Positions 35,648 to 45,179 are shown, counted from the first letter of the stretch. The stretch is DNA of 64,000 nucleotides from Rhizobium freirei PRF 81 (GCF_000359745.1 NZ_AQHN01000065.1:95463-159462); one strand, 5' to 3'. Notes: generated by a model not told the origin, from the letters alone. A program made the numbers and translations.

Positions 35648-37191
35648 GGCGCTGCTCCTGCTTCCTCGGCAGCGCGCCGCCCCCAACTGAGCGCCAACCA
35701 TAATCCGGCGAGTTCGGCCACGCGCACGACCCGGGTCGGGCAATACAGTTCCTTGCCGATCCACAGCGGCGTCTGCGGCAATCTATGCGCCGCATGGCGG
35801 GCGAGCATCCATTCCAGCGCACGCGCCACCACCTGAGCGATGCGCGCGCGCCCTATGGGTTCTTCCCTCCCATCCATCACATGTAACGCAAACAGCGCAT
35901 AGGCGGTTTCCTCGAATGTGGACGCACGACCGGCGCCCCAGCCGCCGTCGTCGCGCTGCGCCTGCAGCAGCGCCGCCAGCGCGCGCTCGTCGCGCCACTG
36001 TTGCTTGCCTTGCGCCAGCGCAGCGAGCGCATGTGCGGTGGGATACAGCCATGAAACGTGCCATTTTTCGTTGTCCCACAGTCCGTGCGGGTTGCGAGTG
36101 GCCTCGACGTAGGCGCTGGTGCCGGCGGCGCGCTTTCCCAACAGTCGCAACGCATGCAGGGCATGGATGTTGGTCGACACCGAGGCATTGCGCTCGCCGG
36201 GGAAGGTGACGAACAGCCCCCCAGTTTCGAACTGGCGCAACGCGTCGACTGCCGGGTCGCGGCCCGCAAGGCGCAGGACGCACAACACAACGGCGGTGTC
36301 GTCCGCGTCGGCGGCGAAGTGCAAGGCCGGCCCAAGACCGCGTACGCCCAGGTGGGCTTCAAGCTGCGCAACGATTTCGCGCACCGCGTCTGCGAGCGCG
36401 GGATGCGCGAACAGCCCCGCCAGATGCAGGGTGTACAACGACCAGCATGGCTCAAACACATTGATCGGCCAGACATTGGGAACGACACCTTCGATGCCGC
36501 TGCGCGTCGCCCGCGATGCCGCTTGCAGATACGCGTCCGCGCGCCCGACCTGCGGCGTACTCCCCTGTACTACGGCGTGCGCACGCCACGCGGCGGTGGC
36601 CGCCGGGCTGATGCCGATGCTGCCGTACTCATCCGGGCATGCGGTGGTTGGCGACGTCCCCCAGGCTTCCCAGGTGTGCAGCAACGGATGGCCGCTCGGC
36701 AACATTGCCATCGCCCCCAGCTTGACCAGGCACTCTTGCCGCAACGGCAACAGCGCCGAGTAGCGCGGAAACGCCACGCCGCCCGGCAAGGATGGGGCCT
36801 CGCCGCAAAGCTGCGGCAGGATCAGCTCCGCACCGATCGGCGCATCTTCCGGCACCGCATGCGCATAGGGATCGGGCTGGCGCCGGAGGAACCGGGTTGC
36901 AGCCTGGACTGCGTCGGCAGCACCGGGAAGAAGATTGGCACGCTGCAATGCCAGCAAAGCCGCCCACGTGGGCGCATGGCGGAACAGCGGGAAGTCCGCG
37001 CTTCCCCATCCGCCATCAGGCTGTTGCTGCGCGATGAGCCACGCATATGCGTCCTGCCAACCGGCGACGTTGCCGCGGAACTGCAGAGCTCGCGCCGTGT
37101 CGTAGACGGACGGACCGACGCCGCCGCCATCGCTCATCTCGCTCAGCAGGTGGCGCAATTCGGAAAGGATCTGTTCGGACAGCGCGTTCAC
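35644..37191 (-). CDS. cps: ent-Copalyl diphosphate synthase (class II diterpene cyclase)
   Basis: 515 aa. The start is GTG at 37191 (reads MNALSEQILSEL) with AAGGA eight bases upstream; the frame is open further upstream, but that sequence is not CPS-like. It cyclises geranylgeranyl diphosphate to ent-CPP by protonation. The catalytic DxDD motif is DADD at 295-298 (LHFAADADDTAVVLCVLRLA). Other bacterial CPS features are LIAQQQPDGGWGSADFPLFR near residue 45, NVWPINVFEPCWSLYTLHLA and QRDDGGWGAGRASTFEETAY. It is followed by KS with overlapping stop/start. Confidence 0.95.
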   Translation of the reverse strand: MNALSEQILSELRHLLSEMSDGGGVGPSVYDTARALQFRGNVAGWQDAYAWLIAQQQPDGGWGSADFPLFRHAPTWAALLALQRANLLPGAADAVQAATRFLRRQPDPYAHAVPEDAPIGAELILPQLCGEAPSLPGGVAFPRYSALLPLRQECLVKLGAMAMLPSGHPLLHTWEAWGTSPTTACPDEYGSIGISPAATAAWRAHAVVQGSTPQVGRADAYLQAASRATRSGIEGVVPNVWPINVFEPCWSLYTLHLAGLFAHPALADAVREIVAQLEAHLGVRGLGPALHFAADADDTAVVLCVLRLAGRDPAVDALRQFETGGLFVTFPGERNASVSTNIHALHALRLLGKRAAGTSAYVEATRNPHGLWDNEKWHVSWLYPTAHALAALAQGKQQWRDERALAALLQAQRDDGGWGAGRASTFEETAYALFALHVMDGREEPIGRARIAQVVARALEWMLARHAAHRLPQTPLWIGKELYCPTRVVRVAELAGLWLALSWGRRAAEEAGAAP

Positions 37192-37372
37192 GCGGGATGT
37201 TCCTTCTGCAGACGGTTGACAAAAACCAGAATCGGGCAGTCGCCGCGTGCGCGCCGCGGCAGTGCTAGGCAACCGCTGCGATCGGCGACGCGGACTCGGA
37301 AACCGCACAGCATGCACCGCTGCTGCCACCGATCGCAGCGGCACAGGGGCGGTTCCACGCGGGCGGGCGCGC

Positions 37373-38371
37373 TCATGCGCATGGCGCGTGCGTGAACAGA
37401 TATGCGTTGGCCCGCTGCAGGATCTGCGCCAACCGTTCCGCACGCGGCCCCAGCGGGGCGATGGCATCCTCCGCGTCGCGCAACAGATCCGCGACGAACT
37501 GGCGCGCTGCCTTTAGCCCCATGATCGACGCGCAGGTCGGCTTCTGCGCCGCCGCGTCCTTGCCGGGCGTCTTGCCAAGGGTCGCTTTATCCGCTGTCGC
37601 GTCGACAATGTCGTCGACCACCTGCAACGCCAGGCCGAAACAGGCGCTGTAGCGATCGAGCGCACAGTACAGCTCAGCGTTCGCGGCATCCTCCGCGATG
37701 GCGCATAGTGCGCCCATGCGAACGGACGCGCGCACTAGCGCTCCGGTCTTCATGCGGTGCATCGCCAAGATCCTGCCCAGCTCAACGTGCTTTCCAACCA
37801 GCGACAGATCTATGGCCTGCCCGCCTGCGGCACCCTCGGCGGACACTGCCTGCGCCAGTTCGCGCACGAGCGCGATACGGTTGTCGCCCGGGGCATCAAG
37901 GCTCGCCAGGGTCAGGAAGGCGTGCGCCTGCAGTGCATCCCCGACCAGGATCGCAGTTGCTTCGCCGAACTTGACGTGCACGGTCGGAAGGCCGCGGCGA
38001 AGCACGTCGTCGTCCATTGCGGGCAGGTCGTCGTGGACCAGGGTACAGGCGTGCATCATCTCGATGGCGGCGCCGACGACGTCGAGCATGTGCGCCGGGG
38101 TGTCGGCCAGTTCGCCGGCAGCCAGACAGAGCAAGGCGCGGGTGCGCTTCCCGCCATGCAAGGTAGCGTAGCGCATCGCCGCCATCAGCTCGGTCTCACC
38201 GTCGTCCTCGGGGCAGAGAAGACGCGTCAGCGCCTGTTCGACCCGCTTTGCGCCGTCCTGCATCCAGATCTCCGGCAGCAGCCTGCCGGATGCGCCGGGC
38301 GCCTGCGCGCCCAATCCGCCGAGCGCGGAAATGCCAGTTTGGTCATCGTGTAGCGTGGAACCGGTCTGCAT
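37373..38371 (-). CDS. ggps: Geranylgeranyl diphosphate synthase
   Basis: 332 aa. Isoprenyl diphosphate synthase giving the C20 precursor for CPS. First Asp-rich motif DDLPAMDDD (residues 114-122, in HACTLVHDDLPAMDDDVLRR), second DDIVD (253-257), plus GGKRTRALLCLAAGEL and the GDALQAHAF and KTGALVRASVRMGA blocks. The approximately 40-residue leader before the first helix is longer than in FPP synthases. It lies 105 bp behind CYP117 and 181 bp before the CPS start, the two loosest joints in the operon. Having its own GGPP synthase makes the operon independent of host carotenoid genes. Confidence 0.95.
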   Translation of the reverse strand: MQTGSTLHDDQTGISALGGLGAQAPGASGRLLPEIWMQDGAKRVEQALTRLLCPEDDGETELMAAMRYATLHGGKRTRALLCLAAGELADTPAHMLDVVGAAIEMMHACTLVHDDLPAMDDDVLRRGLPTVHVKFGEATAILVGDALQAHAFLTLASLDAPGDNRIALVRELAQAVSAEGAAGGQAIDLSLVGKHVELGRILAMHRMKTGALVRASVRMGALCAIAEDAANAELYCALDRYSACFGLALQVVDDIVDATADKATLGKTPGKDAAAQKPTCASIMGLKAARQFVADLLRDAEDAIAPLGPRAERLAQILQRANAYLFTHAPCA

Positions 38372-38476
38372 GTTGTCAATGTCCTTGTTCCTGACAGGAG
38401 AGGGCCACGGCGAGCGGCGAACCGCCTTAGCGTTGCCGGCGTCGCTGCCACGCCACGCGGAGCTTGCGACGCCAGC

Positions 38477-39814
38477 TCATGAGAATCCGATGCGGATTTT
38501 CATGGAGGGCTGTGCTGTCGGGTAATAGCGCCGGCCTTTTTCAGCGTCGCTCAGCAACCGCGGCCGCACCCCGGCCTTGTGCATGGTCAGTGCCAAGGCG
38601 ATGCCGAACTGCACCAGTTCCAGCCATACCAGGTGGTAGCCGATGCAGACGTGTGGGCCGCTGCCGAACTGCAGCATGTCCACCGGCCGGATCGGCCCCG
38701 TGCGTTGTAGCCACCGCGCCAGGCGGAACTGATCAGGCGCCTCGTGCAGCAGCGGTGAGGTCGAGAAATGCAGCAGCGGGATGCCCAGACTGGTGCCCGC
38801 AGGAATGCGCCGCTGGCCGAGTTGTAATTCCTGCGTCGCGCGACGCGGTAAGAGCGAGGACGCCGGATGCATGCGCAGCGTCTCGCGAAACAGCGCCTCG
38901 GCGACCGGGCACTGCGACAGGTCCGCGTGCCGGGTCGGCACCGCGCCCACGCGTTGCGCCTCCTCGACGAGGGAGTCCCACAGCTCAGGCTGCCGCGCCA
39001 GCTCGATCACCATCCAGGCCATCGTTGAGGCGGTGGTCTCGTGACCGGCAAGCAGCAGCAAGCGAACGTTGGCGACCAGGACGTCATCGGAGAGCGCGCC
39101 TTCGCTGCGATCGAACGCGCTCACCATGTCGTTGATCAACCCGGTGCGCGCGGCATGCGCGCGCGCGCCGCGGATGAACTGGCGCGACTGCGCGTCGATC
39201 CAGTCGCGGGCGGCGCGGCCGCGCCGAAAGGGCGTTCCGGGCAGGTCGATCGGCGGCGCGAGCATCAACTGCAGCAGTTGCCGGTACTTGCGATGCCACT
39301 CCGGCAGGTCTTGGGCGGGGATGCCCATGAGATAAAAGGTGAGCTTCAGCATCAAGTCGCCGGTCTCGGGCAGGATAGTTACTTCACCGCGCTCGCGCCA
39401 TGCCTGCACCCGGGCCCGGATGACGGGCTCGAATAGCTCGCCAATGCCGGCCTCGGTCAGGCCCCTCGGCAGGAATGCCGACTTGATCCCATCGCGCGCC
39501 TGCCGATGCGCGCTACCGTTCAGAGTGACCAACGTTCCGCCAAGGATTTCGGGTGCAATCTCTTCAATCAGTGCCGAGGACACGTCCTTGTGCCGGAGCA
39601 ACGCAAACGCATCCGGATCCAGGCACGTCATCAGTTGTCCGGCAGGGCCAAAATCCAGCCAGAAATGGCTGCCCAGCGTCCGTTCCGCGCGCCGCAGCAG
39701 GCGCGGCAGGTCACAAACGATGGCGGGAAGATGCCCGACCAGGGGGAAAGCGCCGGGCATGACCGGGATGTCGTCCCGCAGCCGGTGCCGACGGTTCAGC
39801 GGGTTGAGCAGCAT
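38477..39814 (-). CDS. cyp117: Cytochrome P450 CYP117 (ent-kaurene oxidase)
   Basis: 445 aa. In characterised bacterial GA operons CYP117 oxidises ent-kaurene in three steps to ent-kaurenoic acid. P450 signatures are the heme loop FGSGPHVCIGYHLVWLELVQ (Cys about 390), the I-helix oxygen-binding motif LLLAGHETTASTMAW, and FRETLRMHPASSLLPRRATQ (ExxR helix then the region before the K'-helix loop). It begins 5 bp after the SDR stop, so it is tightly coupled to it. Identity rests on sequence style and operon position, both consistent. Confidence 0.93.
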   Translation of the reverse strand: MLLNPLNRRHRLRDDIPVMPGAFPLVGHLPAIVCDLPRLLRRAERTLGSHFWLDFGPAGQLMTCLDPDAFALLRHKDVSSALIEEIAPEILGGTLVTLNGSAHRQARDGIKSAFLPRGLTEAGIGELFEPVIRARVQAWRERGEVTILPETGDLMLKLTFYLMGIPAQDLPEWHRKYRQLLQLMLAPPIDLPGTPFRRGRAARDWIDAQSRQFIRGARAHAARTGLINDMVSAFDRSEGALSDDVLVANVRLLLLAGHETTASTMAWMVIELARQPELWDSLVEEAQRVGAVPTRHADLSQCPVAEALFRETLRMHPASSLLPRRATQELQLGQRRIPAGTSLGIPLLHFSTSPLLHEAPDQFRLARWLQRTGPIRPVDMLQFGSGPHVCIGYHLVWLELVQFGIALALTMHKAGVRPRLLSDAEKGRRYYPTAQPSMKIRIGFS

Positions 39815-39819
39815 GTCTA

Positions 39820-40665
39820 TTACCTCTCTGGCGCCGCGGCCGCTTCGGCGGTGTCACTGGTCGGCCGCGCGGCACGGCTGTTGCCACCATCGGCGTATGT
39901 CGGCACATGCGTCAGCATGCCGCCGTCGATGCACACGACTTGGCCGGTGATGAACGCAGCATCGTCGGAGAGCAGGAAAGCCACCAGCGCGGCCACGTCC
40001 TCGGGGCGGCCGACGTGCCGCAGGAGCTGGTGCCGGCGCAGATGCCGTTGCATGCACTCGTCCAACTTGTCGAGGAGACGTTCGGTCATGATAAGACCCG
40101 GCGCAACCGCGTTGCAGCGGATCTGCGCGTGACCATATTGGGTGGCGAGCGAGGCCGACAGCATATTCATCGCGGCCTTCGACGCGGCGTAGGAGGTCAG
40201 CGCGGTGTCACCGCTGAGCCCCTGGCACGAGGACATGTTGACGATCGCGCCACCGCCACGGGCGATCATGCGCGGAATGGCCTGGCGGCAGCAGAGCAGC
40301 GTGCCGCGCAGATTAGTCGCCATCGTTTCATCCCAAACCGCCAGGTCCAGATCGAGGATCGCGCGGTCGCATGGGGTCAGATGCATGGCGCTCGCGTTGT
40401 TCACCAGCAGATCGACCCCACCGAAGTGCCGCTCCGCCGCCTCAAATAGCGCGGCCACAGCCTGCGCATCGGCGATGTCCATGGCCAAGGCCAGCGCGTG
40501 GCCAGCTTCGGCCGCGATCTGCGCCGTGCACGCGGTGGCCGCTGAGCCGTCAATGTCGGCCACGACCACCCTGCCGCCCTCGCGCGCAATGGCGAGGGCG
40601 CATGACTTCCCGATGCCGGCGCCGGCGCCGGTCACCACGGCCACCTTGCCCTCAAACCGTCCCAT
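39820..40665 (-). CDS. sdr: Short-chain dehydrogenase/reductase of the GA operon (SDR_GA)
   Basis: 281 aa, ATG at 40665 behind AGGAGG; the open frame upstream belongs to the overlapping ferredoxin gene. NAD(P)-dependent; in characterised operons it oxidises GA12-aldehyde to GA12. Rossmann motif TGAGAGIGKS (residues 12-21), NNAS, catalytic Ser (NMSSCQG, about 146), Tyr159 and Lys163 (SYAASKAAMN). C-terminal ITGQVVCIDGGML is the usual SDR end block. The start overlaps the ferredoxin 3' end by 14 bp. Confidence 0.93.
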   Translation of the reverse strand: MGRFEGKVAVVTGAGAGIGKSCALAIAREGGRVVVADIDGSAATACTAQIAAEAGHALALAMDIADAQAVAALFEAAERHFGGVDLLVNNASAMHLTPCDRAILDLDLAVWDETMATNLRGTLLCCRQAIPRMIARGGGAIVNMSSCQGLSGDTALTSYAASKAAMNMLSASLATQYGHAQIRCNAVAPGLIMTERLLDKLDECMQRHLRRHQLLRHVGRPEDVAALVAFLLSDDAAFITGQVVCIDGGMLTHVPTYADGGNSRAARPTSDTAEAAAAPER

Positions 40666-40960
40666 CGTGTCCTCCTGGATTGCATTGGTCTTTCGTGGCA
40701 TGTCGCTCGGCCTCTGCCAGAGAAGGCGTAGGGTCGGCCCGGGCTGGCTCGCCATCCCCAGCGGCGCTTTCGACGACCCAAATGGCGGCAACTGGGCACT
40801 GGCTGGCAGCGAGCCGCACGGCGGCGTGCAGCGCTTGGGGGACCGTCACCACGCACACTTCGGCCACGCCGTCCAGTTCGCGCTGGCGAAAGACGCCCGG
40901 CAGGGTTAGCACACACTGCCCAGTGGTTCCGCAAAGATCCTGGTCGACCACGACGCGCAT
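40652..40960 (-). CDS. fd: Ferredoxin of the GA operon (Fd_GA)
   Basis: 102 aa, ATG at 40960. Small electron carrier for the P450s; in studied operons it is needed by CYP114 for ring contraction to GA12-aldehyde. The cluster ligands follow the 3Fe-4S pattern: RVVVDQDLCGTTGQCVLTLP (Cys-x5-Cys) and AASQCPVAAIWV (Cys-Pro). The C-terminal about 35 residues are an extension rich in charged residues, partly fixed by the overlap with the SDR gene. One base separates its ATG from the CYP114 stop. Confidence 0.93.
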   Translation of the reverse strand: MRVVVDQDLCGTTGQCVLTLPGVFRQRELDGVAEVCVVTVPQALHAAVRLAASQCPVAAIWVVESAAGDGEPARADPTPSLAEAERHATKDQCNPGGHDGTV

Positions 40961-40961
40961 C

Positions 40962-42254
40962 TCAGCGCCCCGCCTGCGCATGCAGCCGCACGGGCAGGGC
41001 GCGGAATGTCCTAAGGAACGCGGATGGCTCCAGGGTCGGCTGATCGGCGAGTACGAGCGTAGGGAAGCGCGCCTCGATCCGCGGCAGGCTCTCGGCTAAT
41101 TGCACCCGGGCCAGTTGCGCCCCGAGGCAGAAGTGGATGCCGTGGCCGAAGCTCAGCATGATCTTCCCGTCAATCGACATGCCAGGACTGGTGCCGTAGA
41201 ACCGTACGGGGTCGAAGCGGTCGGGATCGGCAAAGGCGTCCGGGTCACGATTGCCGGCGGCGATCAGCACGCGCACGTCCGCGTTCTTCGGGATTACCAC
41301 GCCGCCCAGTTCGATGTCGCGCTGTGCGATTCGCGGAATGGAGCTGAACATGGCGGGTGCGTTGCAGCGCAAGACTTCTTCGACGAATGCCTCGACCCCC
41401 TTGGCATCTCCCTGCAGCCAGTGCCGCTGTTCGGGATGCGCCAGCATCGCCAGGACCGCATGGTCAATGGTCGCAGCAGTGGTGGCGAAGCCACCCAGCA
41501 GCATGCCCCATAGCATGCTGATCAACTCCACATCCGACAGCATATCGGCATCATCGCCGTGTGCGCCGACCAGCATCGACACGACGTCCTGGCGGGGATC
41601 GGTGCGCCTGCGCTGTATGAGGTCGCCGAAGTAGGCCTTAACTTTGGCGCTGGCTGCGTCCGCCTCGGCGAGCTGGGGATCGCTGGCGTGCGGGCTCAGG
41701 CCTTCCAGGATGGCGCCGATGTTGGCGGCGAGCCCGAACATGTCCTCCTGGGGTATGCCGAACAGTTCGGCAAAGACCAGCATTGGCAAGGCAAGCGCGA
41801 ATTCGCGATGCAGGTCCACTGCCTCCCCGCGCTCAAGCGCGTGCGCCATGCCGTCCAGGCGCGCTGCGACGATGTGCACTATGCTCGGCCGCAGGTTGTC
41901 GATCTCGCGCATCGTGAAATCGCGGGAGATCAGCCGGCGCAGACGCGTATGCGTCGGTGGATCCTTCATCGCTAAAGTGGACGCCAGCAGATTGAGCGAC
42001 AGGCTGGTTGCCGCACGCGGGAAATAGCGCGCCAGTTCGCCCGGCGCCGGTCCCCGAAACGCATCGCCCGTGGCCTTGAGTGCCCAGTAGATGTCGGCGT
42101 GGCGGCTCAACAGAAAGAGGCCTGACGCTGCCCGGTGCACCGGATCGTGCTCGCGCAACCACCGCATGAACGGATATGGGTCGTGGATGCACGCCGGCGA
42201 CGCGAGTTCGGCGAAGGCGTCCCGGCATACCGCGGTTGTTTCTTTCACGTCCAT
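40962..42254 (-). CDS. cyp114: Cytochrome P450 CYP114
   Basis: 430 aa. In characterised bacterial operons CYP114 hydroxylates ent-kaurenoic acid at C7 and, with the operon ferredoxin, contracts the B ring to GA12-aldehyde. Heme loop SFGHGIHFCLGAQLARVQLA (Cys about 376), I-helix GMLLGGFATTAATIDH with GGFATT replacing the more common AGxxT, and VEEVLRCNAPAMFSSIPRIA (ExxR). N-terminus CIHDPYPFMRWLREHDPVHR is of the soluble bacterial type. Start ATG 42254, 89 bp behind the CYP112 stop. Confidence 0.93.
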   Translation of the reverse strand: MDVKETTAVCRDAFAELASPACIHDPYPFMRWLREHDPVHRAASGLFLLSRHADIYWALKATGDAFRGPAPGELARYFPRAATSLSLNLLASTLAMKDPPTHTRLRRLISRDFTMREIDNLRPSIVHIVAARLDGMAHALERGEAVDLHREFALALPMLVFAELFGIPQEDMFGLAANIGAILEGLSPHASDPQLAEADAASAKVKAYFGDLIQRRRTDPRQDVVSMLVGAHGDDADMLSDVELISMLWGMLLGGFATTAATIDHAVLAMLAHPEQRHWLQGDAKGVEAFVEEVLRCNAPAMFSSIPRIAQRDIELGGVVIPKNADVRVLIAAGNRDPDAFADPDRFDPVRFYGTSPGMSIDGKIMLSFGHGIHFCLGAQLARVQLAESLPRIEARFPTLVLADQPTLEPSAFLRTFRALPVRLHAQAGR

Positions 42255-42343
42255 CTTGGTTACCTGTTGGTTGCTGATCTGGCCGGCGCGCCAGGCGCGC
42301 CGGCCATGCGGAGAAGATCACGATCCCCAGCGGCTTCCACGCA

Positions 42344-43546
42344 TCACCAGAACACCGGAAACTCCTCGAACCCGCCGGTGATGATCTCCTTGCGCAACTT
42401 CAGTTTTTCGGGCGCCACGGCGAGGCGCAGCGCGGGAAAGCGCTGAAAGATCGAACCGAACACCGCCTTGAGTTCCAGCCTGGCTAGCGCAACGCCGATG
42501 CAATAGTGCGGCCCGTAGGAGAACGCCAAGTGGGGCTTTCCTTCGCGTCCGATGTCGAAGATTTCCGGGTCCTCGAAATGGCGCGGATCGAACGCCGTCG
42601 CCGGCAGGCCGACCAGCACCTTGCTCTCCGCGGGAATACGCACGCCCGCTATGGTCACGTCGGTTCTCGGGTAGCGCATGACGCCGTCCCAGCCCGCGCC
42701 CGGGGGGTACATACGCAGGATTTCCTCCACTGTCTTGTCCACAAGGGATGGATCGCCGACCAGGCGTTCGCGCTGTTGCGGATGACGGAACATCGCCAGC
42801 AGGCCGAATTCGATCTGCGCGACGGTGCTCTCGTGCCCCGCCACCAGCATGCCCGCCGCCAGGCCGATCGCCTCTTCCTCGGTCGCTTTGCCCTGATCGA
42901 CCGCCGCGAGCAGATCCGTCAGCAGGTTGTCGCCGGGGTCCTCGCGCTTGTCCCGCATCTTGCCGCGAATGTAGGCGCGCAGCTCTTCCCAGGCCAGGCG
43001 CGACGCGCTGCGCGGGCCGCTTTCATGCTGGTGCGTCATCACCTCGTCGGACAGCCCGGCGAAAAAGGCGTGATCCTCATAGAGCACGCCCATCAGCGCG
43101 CTAATGACAATGGCCGGAAGCGGAAAGGAGAGGTGGAGCCGCAGGTCGGCGGGCTGGGGCTGGGCCGCCAGCGTCTCAAACAACTGCGCGGCGATCGCCT
43201 CGACCTTCTGCGCGAGCAGCTCCATATTGCGGTCGCTGAAGGCCCGTCCCACGATCGTGCGTAACCGCGCATGCTCGTCCCCCTCGTGCGAGACCAGCCA
43301 CCCCGGCGAACCGAGAATCACTGAATCCGGGGTAAATGCCGCCGGCGGCATCCCCGCGGGCCGGAATGCAGTGTCGGAGAGCACCGCCTTGGCCTCGTCG
43401 TAGCCTGTCACCCACCAGCCTTCGTGCCCGGACGGGAAGCGCACGCGATGGATCGGACCGTTGGCGCTTAGCGTTAGCATCTCGGGCGAGGGCTCGATGT
43501 GATTGAGGCGCCACATCGGCAGCGTCGGCAAGGGTTGTTCGGACAT
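42344..43546 (-). CDS. cyp112: Cytochrome P450 CYP112
   Basis: 400 aa. First intact gene of the operon; characterised CYP112 carries out the C20 oxidations converting GA12 to GA9. Heme loop FSYGPHYCIGVALARLELKA (Cys about 349), I-helix AAGMLVAGHESTVAQIEFGL, ExxR in VDKTVEEILRMYPPGAGWDG, and PRTDVTIAGVRIPAESKVLV. The ATG at 43546 lies nine bases after the stop of a decayed upstream frame, so the operon originally began earlier. Without CYP115 the predicted end product is GA9 rather than GA4. Confidence 0.93.
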   Translation of the reverse strand: MSEQPLPTLPMWRLNHIEPSPEMLTLSANGPIHRVRFPSGHEGWWVTGYDEAKAVLSDTAFRPAGMPPAAFTPDSVILGSPGWLVSHEGDEHARLRTIVGRAFSDRNMELLAQKVEAIAAQLFETLAAQPQPADLRLHLSFPLPAIVISALMGVLYEDHAFFAGLSDEVMTHQHESGPRSASRLAWEELRAYIRGKMRDKREDPGDNLLTDLLAAVDQGKATEEEAIGLAAGMLVAGHESTVAQIEFGLLAMFRHPQQRERLVGDPSLVDKTVEEILRMYPPGAGWDGVMRYPRTDVTIAGVRIPAESKVLVGLPATAFDPRHFEDPEIFDIGREGKPHLAFSYGPHYCIGVALARLELKAVFGSIFQRFPALRLAVAPEKLKLRKEIITGGFEEFPVFW

Positions 43547-43555
43547 GGTGGCAGT

Positions 43556-43845
43556 TCACTCTCTAAGCGATGGAAAGGGCGGAAGGTGACTGGCAGGCGA
43601 CGGGCAGCGAACGACGGAAGACGGCATGGAGGCGATGTCCTCCACCGCGATTGTCAGCGCCAGGTCCTCCAGCGGCACGAACGGCGCGGGGAAGGTGCAT
43701 CATAATTCTAGGCGCGCCGGCGCAGCGCCCAGGCGGAATTCCGACGCTTCGCCGAGCGACAGGTGCGGGTCGTGCCAGATGACGTCGAGCCTGTCGGAGT
43801 CGGCATAGATTGCCTAGTCGTAGAGCTTGGTGAATGAGGTTCGAC
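43556..43845 (-). pseudogene. Decayed first gene of the GA operon
   Basis: One minus-strand frame ends at 43556, nine bases before CYP112, and reads AIYADSDRLDVIWHDPHLSL, GEASEFRLGAAPARLEL, stop, CTFPAPFVPLEDLALTIAVE, DIASMPSSVVRCPSP, with another in-frame stop (TAG) before AIYADSD. The codon-like composition and GC level match the operon. Related operons often start with CYP115 or a fragment of it, so a CYP115 relic is the obvious idea, but I see no heme-loop or I-helix motif and cannot confirm it. Confidence 0.45.
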
Positions 43846-44874
43846 CCTACCCGCCAGCGACGTCTCCGCCAACACGACCTCCGGACCAGTCCCACACCGC
43901 CGGTGGCAGTTAAACTAGATCGCATCCAACACGTCCCTGCATTTTCTCGGGGTCCACAACCACGCGCCAAGTCATTCCCACAGCGAACCGTCGGATCAGA
44001 CGCGAACAGCGACGCGGCGCCGTGTGCGTCCCAAAGACCATCGCACTGCGATTGGTGATGATGCCGCAAACAGAGCAAATCGCGTGCCGAAGTGAAATCG
44101 CAGGCTCAGCGGGCACTTCCTAGCGGCGCGTAGTGTCAGGTTACTGACATTGAGTCTCAATGCCGACAACCGGCGGAGCAAGTGCCCGACAAAGCCCTGT
44201 TCGTGCGCTGAATGTGAGGAGCTGTCCTTGCGCGATATTTCAAGCATCCGGATTGCCTGCAACAGGCGTGGTTTGCTGGAAACCACTCCGATGTCGGCGG
44301 CAACGATCAGGAAAATGAAACCCGCTCTCCGACATCTCGCCGGGTCGGATGGGCATGCGACGCGGAAGCCGCAGGGTCGGGTCGCCGAGCTTGGGAACCT
44401 ACCTGCCTTGGTAGTTCGCGCACGCGAAATGCGACTGGTATATTCCATATCGTGCATACGCTCCAACTAGCGACATGCTACCCGACTTTGCCCTGTCGAA
44501 GTAGGTAGTCGCGGGAAAAGCCGGACGATCTGCAAGCGCGTTCGGTTTTTTCTTTGTTAGGTTCTTCCCTCAAATAATGCGGTGAATGGACTATCAGCGG
44601 GCGCGTTGCTATCTGCTACATGCGAACGAAATAGAAAGGGAGACCCGACACACGGGTCAGAGTTCCGGGTATCACCCTTCAAGTTGAAGGAAATTGGATT
44701 GTTTGCGCCGTCGCGGAAGGCGATGAATGGAACTCTTCTCGCTTTGCCATGAATCTTACATCCTCTCTAGTTGAGATATTTCTAAAGTATCATCCTTGCC
44801 GATTGTCGTTCGAGGCGTGACAGGAGAGAGCGAATCTGCTTCTTCCTAATCAAAGCATTTTGGAAGACGCCAAT
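43846..44874. other. No supported gene; presumed promoter side of the GA operon
   Basis: About 1 kb with short frames on both strands (106 codons at 44150-44470 plus, 156 codons at 44466-43996 minus) that match nothing I know. GC content falls towards 44.5-44.9 kb, marking the edge of the GC-rich GA block. No nod box or -24/-12 promoter was seen. Confidence 0.4.
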
Positions 44875-45150
44875 ATGGATGAAGCAGAAAACGACCTGCG
44901 TTTGATCGCCGTTATGCGGCGCTACTTCGCTGTTAGGGACGAGCTGGCAGGTTTGAAGTCCGCGCTTGAGGACAAGCGAAAAGCGGCGGGAATCGCGGTC
45001 GGCGAATTTTATCACGTGCGCGCCGACAACCAGCATGCAAAGGATGTAAGTCGCACCGTCGCGCTGAGACGGGAGCTGGAGTTTCTGATGAGCCTTGCCG
45101 AAGGCTGGTCCCGGGGAGACATCATTCATCTCGCCCCATCAGCCGAATGA
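44875..45150 (+). CDS. Small hypothetical protein
   Basis: 91 aa from ATG 44875 (MDEAENDLRLIAVMRRYFAV). It is rich in charged residues and probably mostly alpha-helical, with a heptad-like stretch (RDELAGLKSALEDKRKAAG). No family recognised. It lies just outside the GA block and before mobile-element scraps, so it may be an island-specific gene. Confidence 0.45.
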   Translation: MDEAENDLRLIAVMRRYFAVRDELAGLKSALEDKRKAAGIAVGEFYHVRADNQHAKDVSRTVALRRELEFLMSLAEGWSRGDIIHLAPSAE

Positions 45151-45179
45151 TCTGGCAAGCGCCGATGCTGCGGCGTGTC

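Noticed and set aside
35916..37395. Long plus-strand open frames opposite CPS and GGPS (up to 445 codons)
   Set aside because: They are antisense shadows of high-GC genes with strong third-position bias; the encoded peptides have no domain and the minus-strand genes are certain.
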